A DNA stretch of 64,000 nucleotides from Dechloromonas denitrificans. Its GTDB lineage: Bacteria; Pseudomonadota; Gammaproteobacteria; Burkholderiales; Rhodocyclaceae. Below, piece after piece: positions 27,087-35,175 of this stretch. Position 1 is the stretch's first letter, and each line of letters begins with the position of its first letter. The notes below the pieces were generated by a model that searched no databases, had not been told where the DNA came from, and saw only the letters and a program-made list of their open reading frames with translations. The DNA is taken from positions 1,942,501-2,006,500 of the forward strand of contig NZ_CP075187.1 of the NCBI RefSeq assembly GCF_020510665.1. The letters are read 5' to 3'. Position numbers and translations under genes: made by a program.

Positions 27087-27665
27087 ATGAAAAAATACAT
27101 TTTGGTTGGCGTGGCTTTTAGCCTTGCCCTGTTGCTAGGTATAACCCTTCTGATACGGAACGGGACGCCCGATCGTGATCCAAAGCTACCGATGGGGGCA
27201 GACTTCGTTCTGCAATCTGCCGATGGTCCAATTGACTCCAAAACACTACGCGGCAAGGTGTTGCTGATCTATTTTGGTTACACCAATTGCCCTGATGTCT
27301 GTCCAGCCTCTCTGGCTGCTGGAGGGCAAGTACTGAAGACCTTGAATACTGAAGAACGCAGCCGTATCAAGCTACTCATGATCTCGGTCGATCCCGAGCG
27401 TGACACTGTGCAGCACCTCAAGGAATACACTGCCTTCTTCCACCCGGAAATGCTGGGTGTCACCGGAACAGTTGAGCAACTGGCAACCCTTGCCAAGGCT
27501 TTTGGTGCTGGCTACGTCAAGCAGGCACCAAAGCCGGATGGCAGCTACGCCGTCGATCACACGGTTTCGACTTACGTTGTCGGCCCTGACGGCAAACTGG
27601 CGTCGGTTCTTGAACTGGGCGCATCGAACGAGAAAATCGTTGCCACTGTCCGAAAGCTTTTTTGA
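27087..27665 (+). CDS. SCO1/SenC-family copper chaperone
   Basis: 192 residues from ATG 27087 (a TTG five codons earlier is the other option). An N-terminal uncleaved helix VGVAFSLALLLGITLLI anchors it to the inner membrane. The thioredoxin-fold domain contains the copper site CPDVCP (about residues 68-73), SVDPERD and the distal His in YAVDHTVST (about 157). SCO proteins deliver Cu to CuA or CuB centres of oxidases or maintain their thiols. The stop overlaps the next ATG (TGATG). Confidence 0.93.
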   Translation: MKKYILVGVAFSLALLLGITLLIRNGTPDRDPKLPMGADFVLQSADGPIDSKTLRGKVLLIYFGYTNCPDVCPASLAAGGQVLKTLNTEERSRIKLLMISVDPERDTVQHLKEYTAFFHPEMLGVTGTVEQLATLAKAFGAGYVKQAPKPDGSYAVDHTVSTYVVGPDGKLASVLELGASNEKIVATVRKLF

Positions 27666-27994
27666 TGCGCTCATCGAATGTGGCTTTGAGTCTGCTGGCC
27701 ATATTGATGGTTACCTGCCTTTTGATTTTGGGCCTATCCTGGCGGTCGACCGCAGCAAATCATGAAAAACTGCAGGCCAATCGTGCGCTGGCCGAAAGAG
27801 TCGGCCTAACAGATCTAGCCTTGTTCACCGAAGCCCGTTACACCCGCCACCCAAGCCAGGCTGACCTACATTCGGCCTTGCAGGATCATCCGGGTGCCTT
27901 CGACCACTTTCCAACCGGGTCAATCTTTCCTCCCCCGGCCTTACTGACGAAAACCCATGCGCCTCTGGCTGGAAAAACAACGTCACCTGATTGA
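27665..27994 (+). CDS. Membrane-anchored small protein between SCO and ABC permease
   Basis: 109 residues. The ATG at 27665 overlaps the SCO stop by one base. N-terminal helix ALSLLAILMVTCLLILGLSW, then a periplasmic domain with His residues spaced HP, LH, HPGAFDHF; no Cys motif. Its 3' end overlaps the permease gene by 38 bp. It contains a GCGGTCGACCGC motif at 27742. Not recognised; location in the operon suggests a copper or redox accessory role. Confidence 0.65.
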   Translation: MRSSNVALSLLAILMVTCLLILGLSWRSTAANHEKLQANRALAERVGLTDLALFTEARYTRHPSQADLHSALQDHPGAFDHFPTGSIFPPPALLTKTHAPLAGKTTSPD

Positions 27995-29090
27995 TTTCAC
28001 GCTGGCCTCGCTGGCCCGGCGCAAGACGAAGAACATCGGCCTGCTGCTGGCCTACACGTTGCTCGTCTTCGTGCTCGCCTCGCTGACGCTATTCACCCAC
28101 GCCCTGCGCAGCGAGGCCACCTTCGTCCTGGCCGGTTCGCCGGAGGTGATTTTGCAACGCATGGTGGCCGGCCGGCATGACCTGATCCCGTCCGGCTACC
28201 TTGACAAGATCGGCCGCATTCGCGGCGTGCAGAAGAAGGAAGGCCGGCTCTGGGGCTATTACTACGACCCGGTGGTCAACGCCAATTACACCTTCATGGC
28301 CCGGCCGGCCGACGAGGTCGCCGACGGTCAGATCATGGTCGGTAATGCACTGGCCCGCGAGCGCGGCTTGGTCGCACACAACACCATTTCCTTCCGATCC
28401 TACTCCGGCAAACTGTTTACCTTCGAAGTTTCAGCCGTACTGTCGCCGGACTCGGAACTGCTATCAGCCGACCTGGTACTGCTCTCCGAAAACGACTTCC
28501 GAAAGTTCTTCGAATACCCGGATGGCCATTACACTGACATCGCACTATCGGTGGCCAATCCGCAGGAAGTCCGCACCGTCGCCGCCAAGCTGTCGAGTGC
28601 CCTGCCCGATTCCCGCCCCATCCTGCGCGAGGAAGTACTGCGCACCTATCAGAGCGTCTTCGACTGGCGCGAGGGCATCATCCTGACCGTGCTGGCCGGC
28701 GCCATCCTCGCCTTCGTTATCCTCGCCTGGGAGAAGGCGTCCGGCTTGTCGGCCGAGGAAAAGCGTGAAATCGGCATCCTCAAGGCCATCGGCTGGGAAA
28801 CCGGCGACGTCATCCGCATGAAGACCTGGGAGGGCCTGCTCATTTCGCTGACCGCTTTCCTACTCGGTTTCATCGCCGCCTACCTCCATGTCTTCCATTT
28901 CGGTGCGGCGATTTTCGAGCCGGTACTCAAGGGCTGGTCGGTGCTCTACCCGAAATTCACGCTGGTGCCGGCAGTGGACGGCCTGCAGATCGCCACCCTA
29001 TTCTTCTTCACGGTGTTTCCCTACACGGCGGCAGTATTGGTGCCGATCTGGCGGGCGGCAATCACCGACCCTGATGCGGTGATGCGATGA
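27957..29090 (+). CDS. ABC transporter permease, FtsX/MacB type
   Basis: 377 residues: one N-terminal helix (about 25-48), a periplasmic MacB_PCD-like domain (about 50-235), then three C-terminal helices from about 235 with the FtsX core EIGILKAIGWETGDVIRMK. This topology extrudes or remodels envelope substrates rather than importing through a channel. It is translationally coupled (ATGA) to the ATPase at 29087. Substrate unknown; context suggests a copper or lipoprotein-related task. Confidence 0.85.
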   Translation: MRLWLEKQRHLIDFTLASLARRKTKNIGLLLAYTLLVFVLASLTLFTHALRSEATFVLAGSPEVILQRMVAGRHDLIPSGYLDKIGRIRGVQKKEGRLWGYYYDPVVNANYTFMARPADEVADGQIMVGNALARERGLVAHNTISFRSYSGKLFTFEVSAVLSPDSELLSADLVLLSENDFRKFFEYPDGHYTDIALSVANPQEVRTVAAKLSSALPDSRPILREEVLRTYQSVFDWREGIILTVLAGAILAFVILAWEKASGLSAEEKREIGILKAIGWETGDVIRMKTWEGLLISLTAFLLGFIAAYLHVFHFGAAIFEPVLKGWSVLYPKFTLVPAVDGLQIATLFFFTVFPYTAAVLVPIWRAAITDPDAVMR

Positions 29091-29761
29091 TCGAACTCAG
29101 CAATATCAAGAAAGCCTTCAACCAGAACCAGCCCAACGAATACTGGGCGCTGCACGGCATCGACCTGAATATCGAGGCCGGCAAGGTCACCGCCTTCCGC
29201 GGCCCGAGCGGGTCTGGCAAGACCACGCTGCTGACCATCGTCGGCTGTTTGAGCCGCCCGACCAGCGGCCGCGTGCGCTTCAAGGGCGAGGATATTTCCG
29301 GCCTGCCCGAGCGTTTCCTGACAGATATTCGCCGGCAGAGCTTCGGCTTCATTTTCCAGCAGTTCAACCTGATCAAGGGCCTTTCGGCGCTGGAAAACGT
29401 CATCCTGCCGGCCTTCCCGACCGGCCGGCCACGCAGCGAACTGGTCACGAAGGCGGGCGGCATCTTCGACCAGCTCAAGCTCGGCCACCGCAGCGCCGCC
29501 AAGGTCGAATGGTTGTCCGGCGGCGAGCAGCAGCGCGTCGCCATCGCCCGCGCCCTGATCAACGACCCGGAAGTGATCATCGCCGACGAACCGACGGCCA
29601 ACCTCGACACCGCGCTGTCCAAGGAATTCATGGCCATCCTCGAAGGCTTCACCGCCGCCGGCAAGACGGTATTGCTGACCAGCCACGATCCACTGGTCGT
29701 CGAATCGAGTGCCGTGCATCGCGTCGTCGGTATGCGCGACGGCCGGCTGACCGAAGCCTGA
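29087..29761 (+). CDS. ABC transporter ATPase, LolD/MacB type
   Basis: 224 residues. Walker A GPSGSGKTTLL (about 39-49), the LolD/MacB-type Q-loop FGFIFQQFNLI, signature LSGGEQQRVAIARAL, Walker B VIIADEPTANLD, and the H-loop LLTSHD. Partner of the FtsX-type permease with an ATGA overlap. Cytoplasmic, peripheral to the inner membrane. The gene ends exactly where a repeat-bounded insertion begins. Confidence 0.92.
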   Translation: MIELSNIKKAFNQNQPNEYWALHGIDLNIEAGKVTAFRGPSGSGKTTLLTIVGCLSRPTSGRVRFKGEDISGLPERFLTDIRRQSFGFIFQQFNLIKGLSALENVILPAFPTGRPRSELVTKAGGIFDQLKLGHRSAAKVEWLSGGEQQRVAIARALINDPEVIIADEPTANLDTALSKEFMAILEGFTAAGKTVLLTSHDPLVVESSAVHRVVGMRDGRLTEA

Positions 29762-29903
29762 GAGCCCATGAATAAATCTACTGCGCGATCCGATTGCTTC
29801 GTTGGGCGGTGCTCGCTCCTCGCCTATCCACTTGATATGTCTCGTCGCTGCGCTCCGTCCGCCTCGCACTCGGACCGCTCGCTACGATTTCTTCATAGGC
29901 TCT
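29761..29903. repeat. 143-bp MITE-like element with 18-bp inverted ends
   Basis: Ends AGAGCCCATGAATAAATC (29761-29778) and, inverted, AGAGCCTATGAAGAAATC (29886-29903), differing at two positions. The interior is rich in short CGCTCCGTCC/GCTCGCTCC-type motifs unlike neighbouring coding DNA. It separates the ATPase from the next ATG by 143 bp in an otherwise gapless gene run, and a 44-codon frame within it is not convincing. Confidence 0.55.
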
Positions 29904-29904
29904 G

Positions 29905-30912
29905 ATGCTCTTCCAACCCGCCATCATCGCGCTGCTCATGGCCGCCGGCGTCGCGGTCCTGATGCTGCTCGCCGCTGCACCCTTCGCCGTGCAGGTCATC
30001 CGCCACTGGGACATCAACAGCGGCTCCGAGCGGCAACTGGCGCTCGAACGCCGTACCTACCTGTTCTCGACGCTGCTGTCCTTCGTCATGCTCGCCCAGC
30101 TGGCGGCGCTGCTGCTCTTCGTCTTCAATGCCGACCGGCTATCGGTGATGTTCGTCGGTGCCATGTGCGCAGTCGGCACGCTCAACGTCAATGGCTACGG
30201 TTTTCCGTCGCTGATCACGCAGATGGCCATCTTCTTCCTGGCTGCCATGTGGCTGGCCATAAACTACGTCGATACCCAGGCCCGCGATTACCCGCTGGTG
30301 CGCATCAAGTACGGCCTGCTACTGCTCCTGCTGCCCGTGCTGGCCACCGCTTTCTGGCTGGAGTTCCAGTATTTCTCCGGTCTCAAGGCGAATGTAATCA
30401 CCTCCTGCTGCGGCAGCCTGTTCTCCGGCGACGCCAAGACCATCGCCGCCGAAGCCTCCGGCCTCGAACCGCTGACCGCCATCTGGCTGTTCTATGGCGC
30501 GATGGTGGCCGCCATCGGCGTCGCCTCGTGGCACTGGCAACGGGGGGGACGGACCAGCGGCTACCTGCTGGCGCTGACCAGTGCCGGCGGCTTCGTGGCG
30601 GCCATCACCGGCGTGTTGTCCTTCATTTCGCTTTACATCTACGAGCATCCCCACCACCACTGCCCGTTCTGCATCCTGAAGCCGGAATACGACTACCAGG
30701 GCTACTGGCTCTATGTCCCGCTGTTCGTCGCCACGGCCGCCGGGCTGGGCGCCGGGGCCATGCAGCCGTTCGCCCGGGTGCCGAGTCTGGCCAGGATCAT
30801 CCCTGCCGTTTCCCGCCGTTTTTCCGGGTTGACCGTGGCAGGCTATATTCTGTTCACGGCGCTGGCCACCTGGTTCGTGCTGACCTCCAACCTGATCCTG
30901 ATCGAACATTGA
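29905..30912 (+). CDS. Polytopic membrane protein with HPHHHCPFC metal-site candidate
   Basis: 335 residues, about eight to nine membrane helices. Two striking conserved-looking clusters face the same side: VITSCCGSLF (about residue 160) and YEHPHHHCPFCILKPEYDYQGY (about 248-269), which could ligand copper or other soft metals through His and Cys. No named family is recognised. Placed between an ABC exporter and a TlpA-like lipoprotein, it may act in transmembrane copper or thiol handling; this is inference. Confidence 0.75.
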   Translation: MLFQPAIIALLMAAGVAVLMLLAAAPFAVQVIRHWDINSGSERQLALERRTYLFSTLLSFVMLAQLAALLLFVFNADRLSVMFVGAMCAVGTLNVNGYGFPSLITQMAIFFLAAMWLAINYVDTQARDYPLVRIKYGLLLLLLPVLATAFWLEFQYFSGLKANVITSCCGSLFSGDAKTIAAEASGLEPLTAIWLFYGAMVAAIGVASWHWQRGGRTSGYLLALTSAGGFVAAITGVLSFISLYIYEHPHHHCPFCILKPEYDYQGYWLYVPLFVATAAGLGAGAMQPFARVPSLARIIPAVSRRFSGLTVAGYILFTALATWFVLTSNLILIEH

Positions 30913-30913
30913 G

Positions 30914-31402
30914 ATGCGCATTTTTCTCCTGATTCTCGCCCTGTTTCTAAGTGCCTGCGGCAAGGAAGCGCCCAAGGCCAACGTCAACATCGGCAGCATT
31001 GCGCCCACCTTCCAGACTTTCCGGGCCGATGGCGGGGCCGAGCATTTCCCCGCTGCCTATTTCGGCAAGCCGCTGGTCATCCGTTTCTGGGCCGACTGGT
31101 GCAAGTATTGCGAGGGTGAAATGAAGGCCATCGAAACGGTCTATCAGGCCAACAAGGGCAAGCTGCAGGTGCTGGCCATCAACGCCGGGCAGGACAAGGC
31201 GACGATCAATGCCTTCATCAAGAAGATTGGCGTCACCTACCCCGCCCTGCTCGACGAAAACTCGGCCATCGCCCGCAGCTACGGCGTGGTTGGCCTGCCG
31301 ACCACCTTCTTCATCGATAGCAAGGGTATCGTTCGCGCCAAGATCGTCGGAGAGGCTGATGAAGCCACCTTCGCCCGCCATGCCCAGGCGCTGCTGCAAT
31401 GA
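30914..31402 (+). CDS. TlpA/ResA-like thioredoxin lipoprotein
   Basis: 162 residues. Lipoprotein signal MRIFLLILALFLSAC with lipobox LSAC (Cys 15), then a TlpA-type thioredoxin fold: FWADWCKYCEGEM active site (about residues 58-70) and the cis-Pro loop VGLPTTFFID (about 130). It likely acts as a periplasmic disulfide reductant, for example keeping copper-site cysteines reduced alongside SCO. ATG overlap with the next gene (ATGA). Confidence 0.88.
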   Translation: MRIFLLILALFLSACGKEAPKANVNIGSIAPTFQTFRADGGAEHFPAAYFGKPLVIRFWADWCKYCEGEMKAIETVYQANKGKLQVLAINAGQDKATINAFIKKIGVTYPALLDENSAIARSYGVVGLPTTFFIDSKGIVRAKIVGEADEATFARHAQALLQ

Positions 31403-31581
31403 GCGAGAACCGCGCCTGCGACCTGTGCAGCCTCGACGTCGGGGTCAAGCCCTTCGTGCTCAATACGCCGGAAAAGCAATACCAGTTCTGCTGCGAGGGC
31501 TGCCAGGGGATTTACCAGATGTTGCATGACATCAAGGAAACGCCGGTTCAAAATAACCAGAATGCAGACAAGAAATCCTGA
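31399..31581 (+). CDS. Free-standing P1B-ATPase metal-binding domain (PF12156-like)
   Basis: 60 residues: CDLCSLDVG at the N-terminus and FCCEGCQGIYQML (about residues 30-42). This Cys-x2-Cys..Cys-Cys-x2-Cys pattern is the domain normally found at the N-terminus of CcoI/FixI-type heavy-metal ATPases. Here it is a separate cytoplasmic protein, while the ATPase lies five reading frames down. It could be a copper-transfer partner of that ATPase. Confidence 0.8.
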   Translation: MSENRACDLCSLDVGVKPFVLNTPEKQYQFCCEGCQGIYQMLHDIKETPVQNNQNADKKS

Positions 31582-31593
31582 AAGGAAACGACC

Positions 31594-31962
31594 ATGATGA
31601 CTGAAGAAATGATCAAGCAAATGCCGCACATGATGAGTCAGGCCGGCCACATGATGAGCAAGCCGATGGCTACCGGGGCGATGATGGCCGGTGCTGGATT
31701 TGCCGCCGGCAAGGGTCTGCTCAGCCGGGCCGTACTGCACAACCCACTGGCCTTGCTGGCAGTTGGTGCCGCCGGCGGTATTGCGGCCGGTTTCCTGCTC
31801 TTCAAGTACCAGAAGGAAATCGTTGATGGCCTGTCCAAGGCAACGGGCATGGGCAAGGAATTTGCGCTGCATCAGAAGGAAAACCTCAACGACCTGATGG
31901 CTGAAACCCAGGAAAAATTCGAGGGCAATCCACCGCCGGCCAGCGCAAGCCCACGAGCTTGA
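31594..31962 (+). CDS. Met/His-rich small hydrophobic protein
   Basis: 122 residues with AAAGGAAAC before ATG 31594. The N-terminus is packed with Met and His (MPHMMSQAGHMMSKPMATGAMM), typical of Cu(I)-binding tails. Gly/Ala-rich hydrophobic stretches follow (AGAGFAAGKGLL, then LLAVGAAGGIAAGFLLF), then an amphipathic helix and a Pro-rich tail. No named family is recalled. Location just before the HMA-like and ATPase genes supports a copper role. Confidence 0.7.
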   Translation: MMTEEMIKQMPHMMSQAGHMMSKPMATGAMMAGAGFAAGKGLLSRAVLHNPLALLAVGAAGGIAAGFLLFKYQKEIVDGLSKATGMGKEFALHQKENLNDLMAETQEKFEGNPPPASASPRA

Positions 31963-31972
31963 TGGAGAGTGC

Positions 31973-32569
31973 ATGATGCAAATCGCCGAATTGGCACAAC
32001 GCATCGTCGTCCTGCACCGCTCGTTGGGCTACCTGCACCTCGAACTGCCACCTGAAATCTGCGGTGAAACCGCCGTTGACGCTATCGAAGCCGGCATGAA
32101 AACCTTGGATGGTCTGAGCAGTGCTGCGGTCGACCGTGGCTGGAAGCGGATTTCCATCCGCTTCGATGCGCAGATTTTGAGCACGCCCGAGGTCGCCCGC
32201 CACCTGTTCAGCCTGCTGCCCGGTCTGCCGCTGGACGAAGCGCCGGCTGCCGAACCGGAAGCCGCCCCGTCCATCGACCTGAACAACGGCTTCCAGCCGC
32301 TGCTCGACAAACTCAAGGCGATCATCATCCCGGCCGCGCCGCCGCCCGAAGGTTCGCTGCAAGCGCGTTTCCAGCCGATGGTCGAAAGCGCGCTGACCGA
32401 GAAGGCGATCACCAATTTCTTCAACGACATCGTCGCCTTCTACCTGATCCGTGTCCATTGGGACCTGATCACCAAGCGCTGGCTGCAGAACCCGGTGGCC
32501 AACAGCAATGCCTGGCTGACGGTGTTCTACCTCGTCTTCCTGCTCGTTCGTTACCGCAAAACCAAGTGA
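31973..32569 (+). CDS. HMA-like accessory protein of the ATPase cluster
   Basis: 198 residues. The N-terminal half reads as an HMA-type alpha/beta domain lacking Cys (VVLHRSLGYLHLELPPEICG..ETAVDAIEAGMKTL). A Pro-rich linker and a helical C-terminus with a hydrophobic segment (AWLTVFYLVFLLV) ending RYRKTK follow. Its stop overlaps the ATPase GTG (GTGA), so the two are translated together. Probably an inner-membrane-associated partner of the ATPase. Assignment is structural guesswork from sequence pattern. Confidence 0.6.
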   Translation: MMQIAELAQRIVVLHRSLGYLHLELPPEICGETAVDAIEAGMKTLDGLSSAAVDRGWKRISIRFDAQILSTPEVARHLFSLLPGLPLDEAPAAEPEAAPSIDLNNGFQPLLDKLKAIIIPAAPPPEGSLQARFQPMVESALTEKAITNFFNDIVAFYLIRVHWDLITKRWLQNPVANSNAWLTVFYLVFLLVRYRKTK

Positions 32570-34998
32570 CCCCCAAGCATTTCCGGATCGCCCACCGCCT
32601 GCGCCGCCGCCTTCGGGTGCTGGCCCCCTCGCTCGAAAAAGAGCAGGAGCGCTGCTACATCCTGGAAATCCTGCTGCGCAAGCATCCGGCCATCAAGGAG
32701 GTGCGCATCGTCGCCGACATCGGTTCGCTGGTCGTCGAATACGACCCGGCGACCTTGCCGGAAGAGCGCTTGCTGGCAACGCTGGACGCCGTGCTCGGTA
32801 ACCTGATCGCCGCGCCCAAGACGGCGCCGGTCGTTGCCGTGCCGGTCGACGGCCCGGTGCAGGAATGTTCGCTGGCCATCGAAGGCATGAGCTGCGCGTC
32901 CTGCGCCCTGCTCATTGAAATGAAGCTCAAGCGCGACCCGCGCGTGCGCTACGCCTCGGTCAATTTCGCCGCCGAGACGGTGACGGTCAATGGCGTCATC
33001 GACCGCGAGGCGGTGTCGAAAGTCGTCGGCGCACTCGGCTATTCGACGCGGCCGATGGATACGCTGGCCCAGCGCCGGCTGATCGTCGAGCGCGAAAAGG
33101 AACGCGTCGAGGAAGCCAAGAAACGCTTCATCCAGGCCGCCATCCTGACCGTGCCGGTGATGATTTCCGGCATGGCCATGCACCGTTTGCCTGCCCTGCG
33201 CGTCATGGAGTTCGCGCTGTCGTCGGCCATCCTGTTCGGCAGCAGCAACAGCATTTTCCGCAAGGCCTGGATGCTGGCCAAGCAGGGTGAGGCCAACATG
33301 GACACGCTGATCGCCATCGGCGCCGGCGCCGCCTGGGCCTACAGCATTCCTGGCGTGCTCAAGATGCACCATCACGTCTATTTCGAATCGGCGGCCGGCA
33401 TCTGCACCTTCGTGCTGCTCGGCCGCTACATGGAAGAACGCGCCAAGGGCAAGGCTGGCGAAGCGATCCGCAAGCTGATCGAACTGCAGCCGGAAACGGC
33501 GCTGCGCATCGAGGCCGACGGTACCGAATTTGAAGTATCCATCGACGACGTGCAGATCGGCGACCGCCTGCGCGTGCGGGCCGGCGACAAGATTCCGACC
33601 GATGGCTGCGTGCTCGAAGGCGCTTCCTCGGTCGATGAAGCGATGATCACCGGCGAATCGCTGCCAGTGGCGAAGGCTGCCGGCGACAAGGTGATCGGCG
33701 GCTGCCTGAACGGCAACGGCAGTTTCGTCATGACGGTGACCGCCGTCGGCGGCGACACCGTGCTGTCCGGCATCGTCAAATTGGTCGATCAGGCCCAGGG
33801 CAGCAAGCTGCCGGTGCAGAAACTGGCCGACCGCATCTCGGCGCGCTTTGTGCCGGCTGTCGGCGGCATTGCCGCGCTGACCTTCGGTGGCTGGGCCATG
33901 GCCGGCGCCCCGGTGTCCGCCGCGCTGGCCCATTCCGTCGCCGTCCTGCTCATCGCCTGCCCCTGCGCCCTTGGCCTGGCCACGCCGACGGCGATCATGG
34001 TCGGCACCGGCCAGGCCGCCAAGCGCGGCATCTACATCCGCAACGGCGAGGCGCTCGAAACGGCGGCCAAGCTGACCACCATCGTTTTCGACAAGACCGG
34101 CACGATCACCGAAGGCAAGCCGGTCGTCACCGACACTTTCATCCTACCCGGCGTCGACGAAGCCCGGCTGGCCAGCCTGATCGGCGCGGCCGAAGCGGGT
34201 TCCGAGCATTTCCTGGCGCGCGCCCTGGCCGAGTGGAGCAAGCCGCGCCGGAAAGACACGCTGGTCGCCGAATCCTTTGCCGCCCACCCGGGGCGCGGCG
34301 TCACGGCGCAGGTCGATGGGCTGGACATCATCATCGGCAATGCCGCCCTGCTTGACGAAATGGGCATTGCCTGTGCGCCGCTGGCCGATGAAGCGCACCG
34401 CCTGGCCGAACAGGGCAAGACGCCCGTCTTTGCTGCGGTCGACGGCCATACGGTCGCCATTTTCGCCATCGCCGACCAGGCCCGCCAGGGCGCCCGCGAA
34501 GCCATCGCGCTGCTCCATCGCCTCGGCCTGAAAACCGTGATGGCGACCGGTGACCTCGAAGCCGTCGCCAGCCACGTCGCCCGCGAGGTCGGCATCGACC
34601 ATGTGCTGGCCCGCTGCACCCCGGCCGACAAGCTGGCGGCCATTCGCCAGTTGCAGGAAGCCGGCGAAAAGGTCGGCATGATCGGCGACGGCATCAACGA
34701 TGCGCCGGCACTGGCGGCATCCGACGTCGGTTTTGCCATCGGCGGCGGTGCCGACATTGCCGTCGAATCGGCCGACATCACGCTGGTCGGCGGCGATATC
34801 GCCCGCGTTGCAGCCGGTATCGACCTGTCACGCCGGACCATGGCGATCATTCGCCAGAACCTGTTCTGGGCGCTCGGCTACAACGTCATCGCCATCCCGG
34901 TCGCCGCAGCCGGCCGACTCAACCCGATGATCGCGGCCGCTGCAATGGCGATGAGTTCAACCTCGGTCGTCGCCAACTCGCTGCGTTTGCAGCGGTGA
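32566..34998 (+). CDS. Copper-type P1B ATPase (CopA/CcoI-like)
   Basis: 810 residues from GTG 32566 overlapping the previous stop. N-terminal Cys-free HMA-like region (about 1-75), then an HMA domain with GMSCASC (about 107-113), eight expected helices, the TGES motif, ion-site CPC in LLIACPCALGLATPT (about 460-474), DKTGT phosphorylation site (about 508-512), and GDGINDAPAL. CPC with HMA points to Cu(I) transport out of the cytoplasm, either detoxification (CopA1) or cofactor supply (CopA2/CcoI). The neighbours SCO, TlpA and NosL favour supply. Confidence 0.93.
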   Translation: MTPKHFRIAHRLRRRLRVLAPSLEKEQERCYILEILLRKHPAIKEVRIVADIGSLVVEYDPATLPEERLLATLDAVLGNLIAAPKTAPVVAVPVDGPVQECSLAIEGMSCASCALLIEMKLKRDPRVRYASVNFAAETVTVNGVIDREAVSKVVGALGYSTRPMDTLAQRRLIVEREKERVEEAKKRFIQAAILTVPVMISGMAMHRLPALRVMEFALSSAILFGSSNSIFRKAWMLAKQGEANMDTLIAIGAGAAWAYSIPGVLKMHHHVYFESAAGICTFVLLGRYMEERAKGKAGEAIRKLIELQPETALRIEADGTEFEVSIDDVQIGDRLRVRAGDKIPTDGCVLEGASSVDEAMITGESLPVAKAAGDKVIGGCLNGNGSFVMTVTAVGGDTVLSGIVKLVDQAQGSKLPVQKLADRISARFVPAVGGIAALTFGGWAMAGAPVSAALAHSVAVLLIACPCALGLATPTAIMVGTGQAAKRGIYIRNGEALETAAKLTTIVFDKTGTITEGKPVVTDTFILPGVDEARLASLIGAAEAGSEHFLARALAEWSKPRRKDTLVAESFAAHPGRGVTAQVDGLDIIIGNAALLDEMGIACAPLADEAHRLAEQGKTPVFAAVDGHTVAIFAIADQARQGAREAIALLHRLGLKTVMATGDLEAVASHVAREVGIDHVLARCTPADKLAAIRQLQEAGEKVGMIGDGINDAPALAASDVGFAIGGGADIAVESADITLVGGDIARVAAGIDLSRRTMAIIRQNLFWALGYNVIAIPVAAAGRLNPMIAAAAMAMSSTSVVANSLRLQR

Positions 34999-35041
34999 AT
35001 TTATCGATTTTGGCCGTTTTCAGCTTATGATTTTTACAGCA

Positions 35042-35116
35042 GCGATGGCAAAGAGTTCAAGCTCTGACGTCGCCAACACGCTGCATCGGCAACGTTTAAT
35101 TTCTCAATTTAGCTAA
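35042..35116 (+). pseudogene. Remnant of a second P1B-ATPase C-terminus
   Basis: This stretch aligns with the 3' end of the ATPase gene (34945-35010) at nucleotide and residue level: AMAKSSSSDVANTLHRQR versus AMAMSSTSVVANSLRLQR, in an open frame ending TAA at 35114. No upstream part of a gene is attached. Probably the leftover of a deleted tandem paralogue. Confidence 0.6.
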
Positions 35117-35132
35117 TTTCTACAGTTGACCG

Positions 35133-35174
35133 CGGTATTGCTGCCCCCTGTTACAAGCGGTGGCAGCAATACCG
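35133..35174. terminator. Hairpin between convergent ATPase and nosL-like genes
   Basis: 13-bp perfect stem CGGTATTGCTGCC / GGCAGCAATACCG around a 16-nt loop. No clear T-tract on either strand; it touches the stop of the minus-strand NosL-like gene. Confidence 0.6.
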
Positions 35175-35175
35175 A

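Noticed and set aside
29768..29904. 44-codon ORF inside the MITE-like repeat
   Set aside because: Arg/Ser-rich random composition with no ribosome site; the DNA is better explained as a repeat.
32551..33933. 460-codon minus-strand frame under the P1B ATPase
   Set aside because: Composition is a mirror of the ATPase coding strand (His/Arg/Gln-rich), with no motif.
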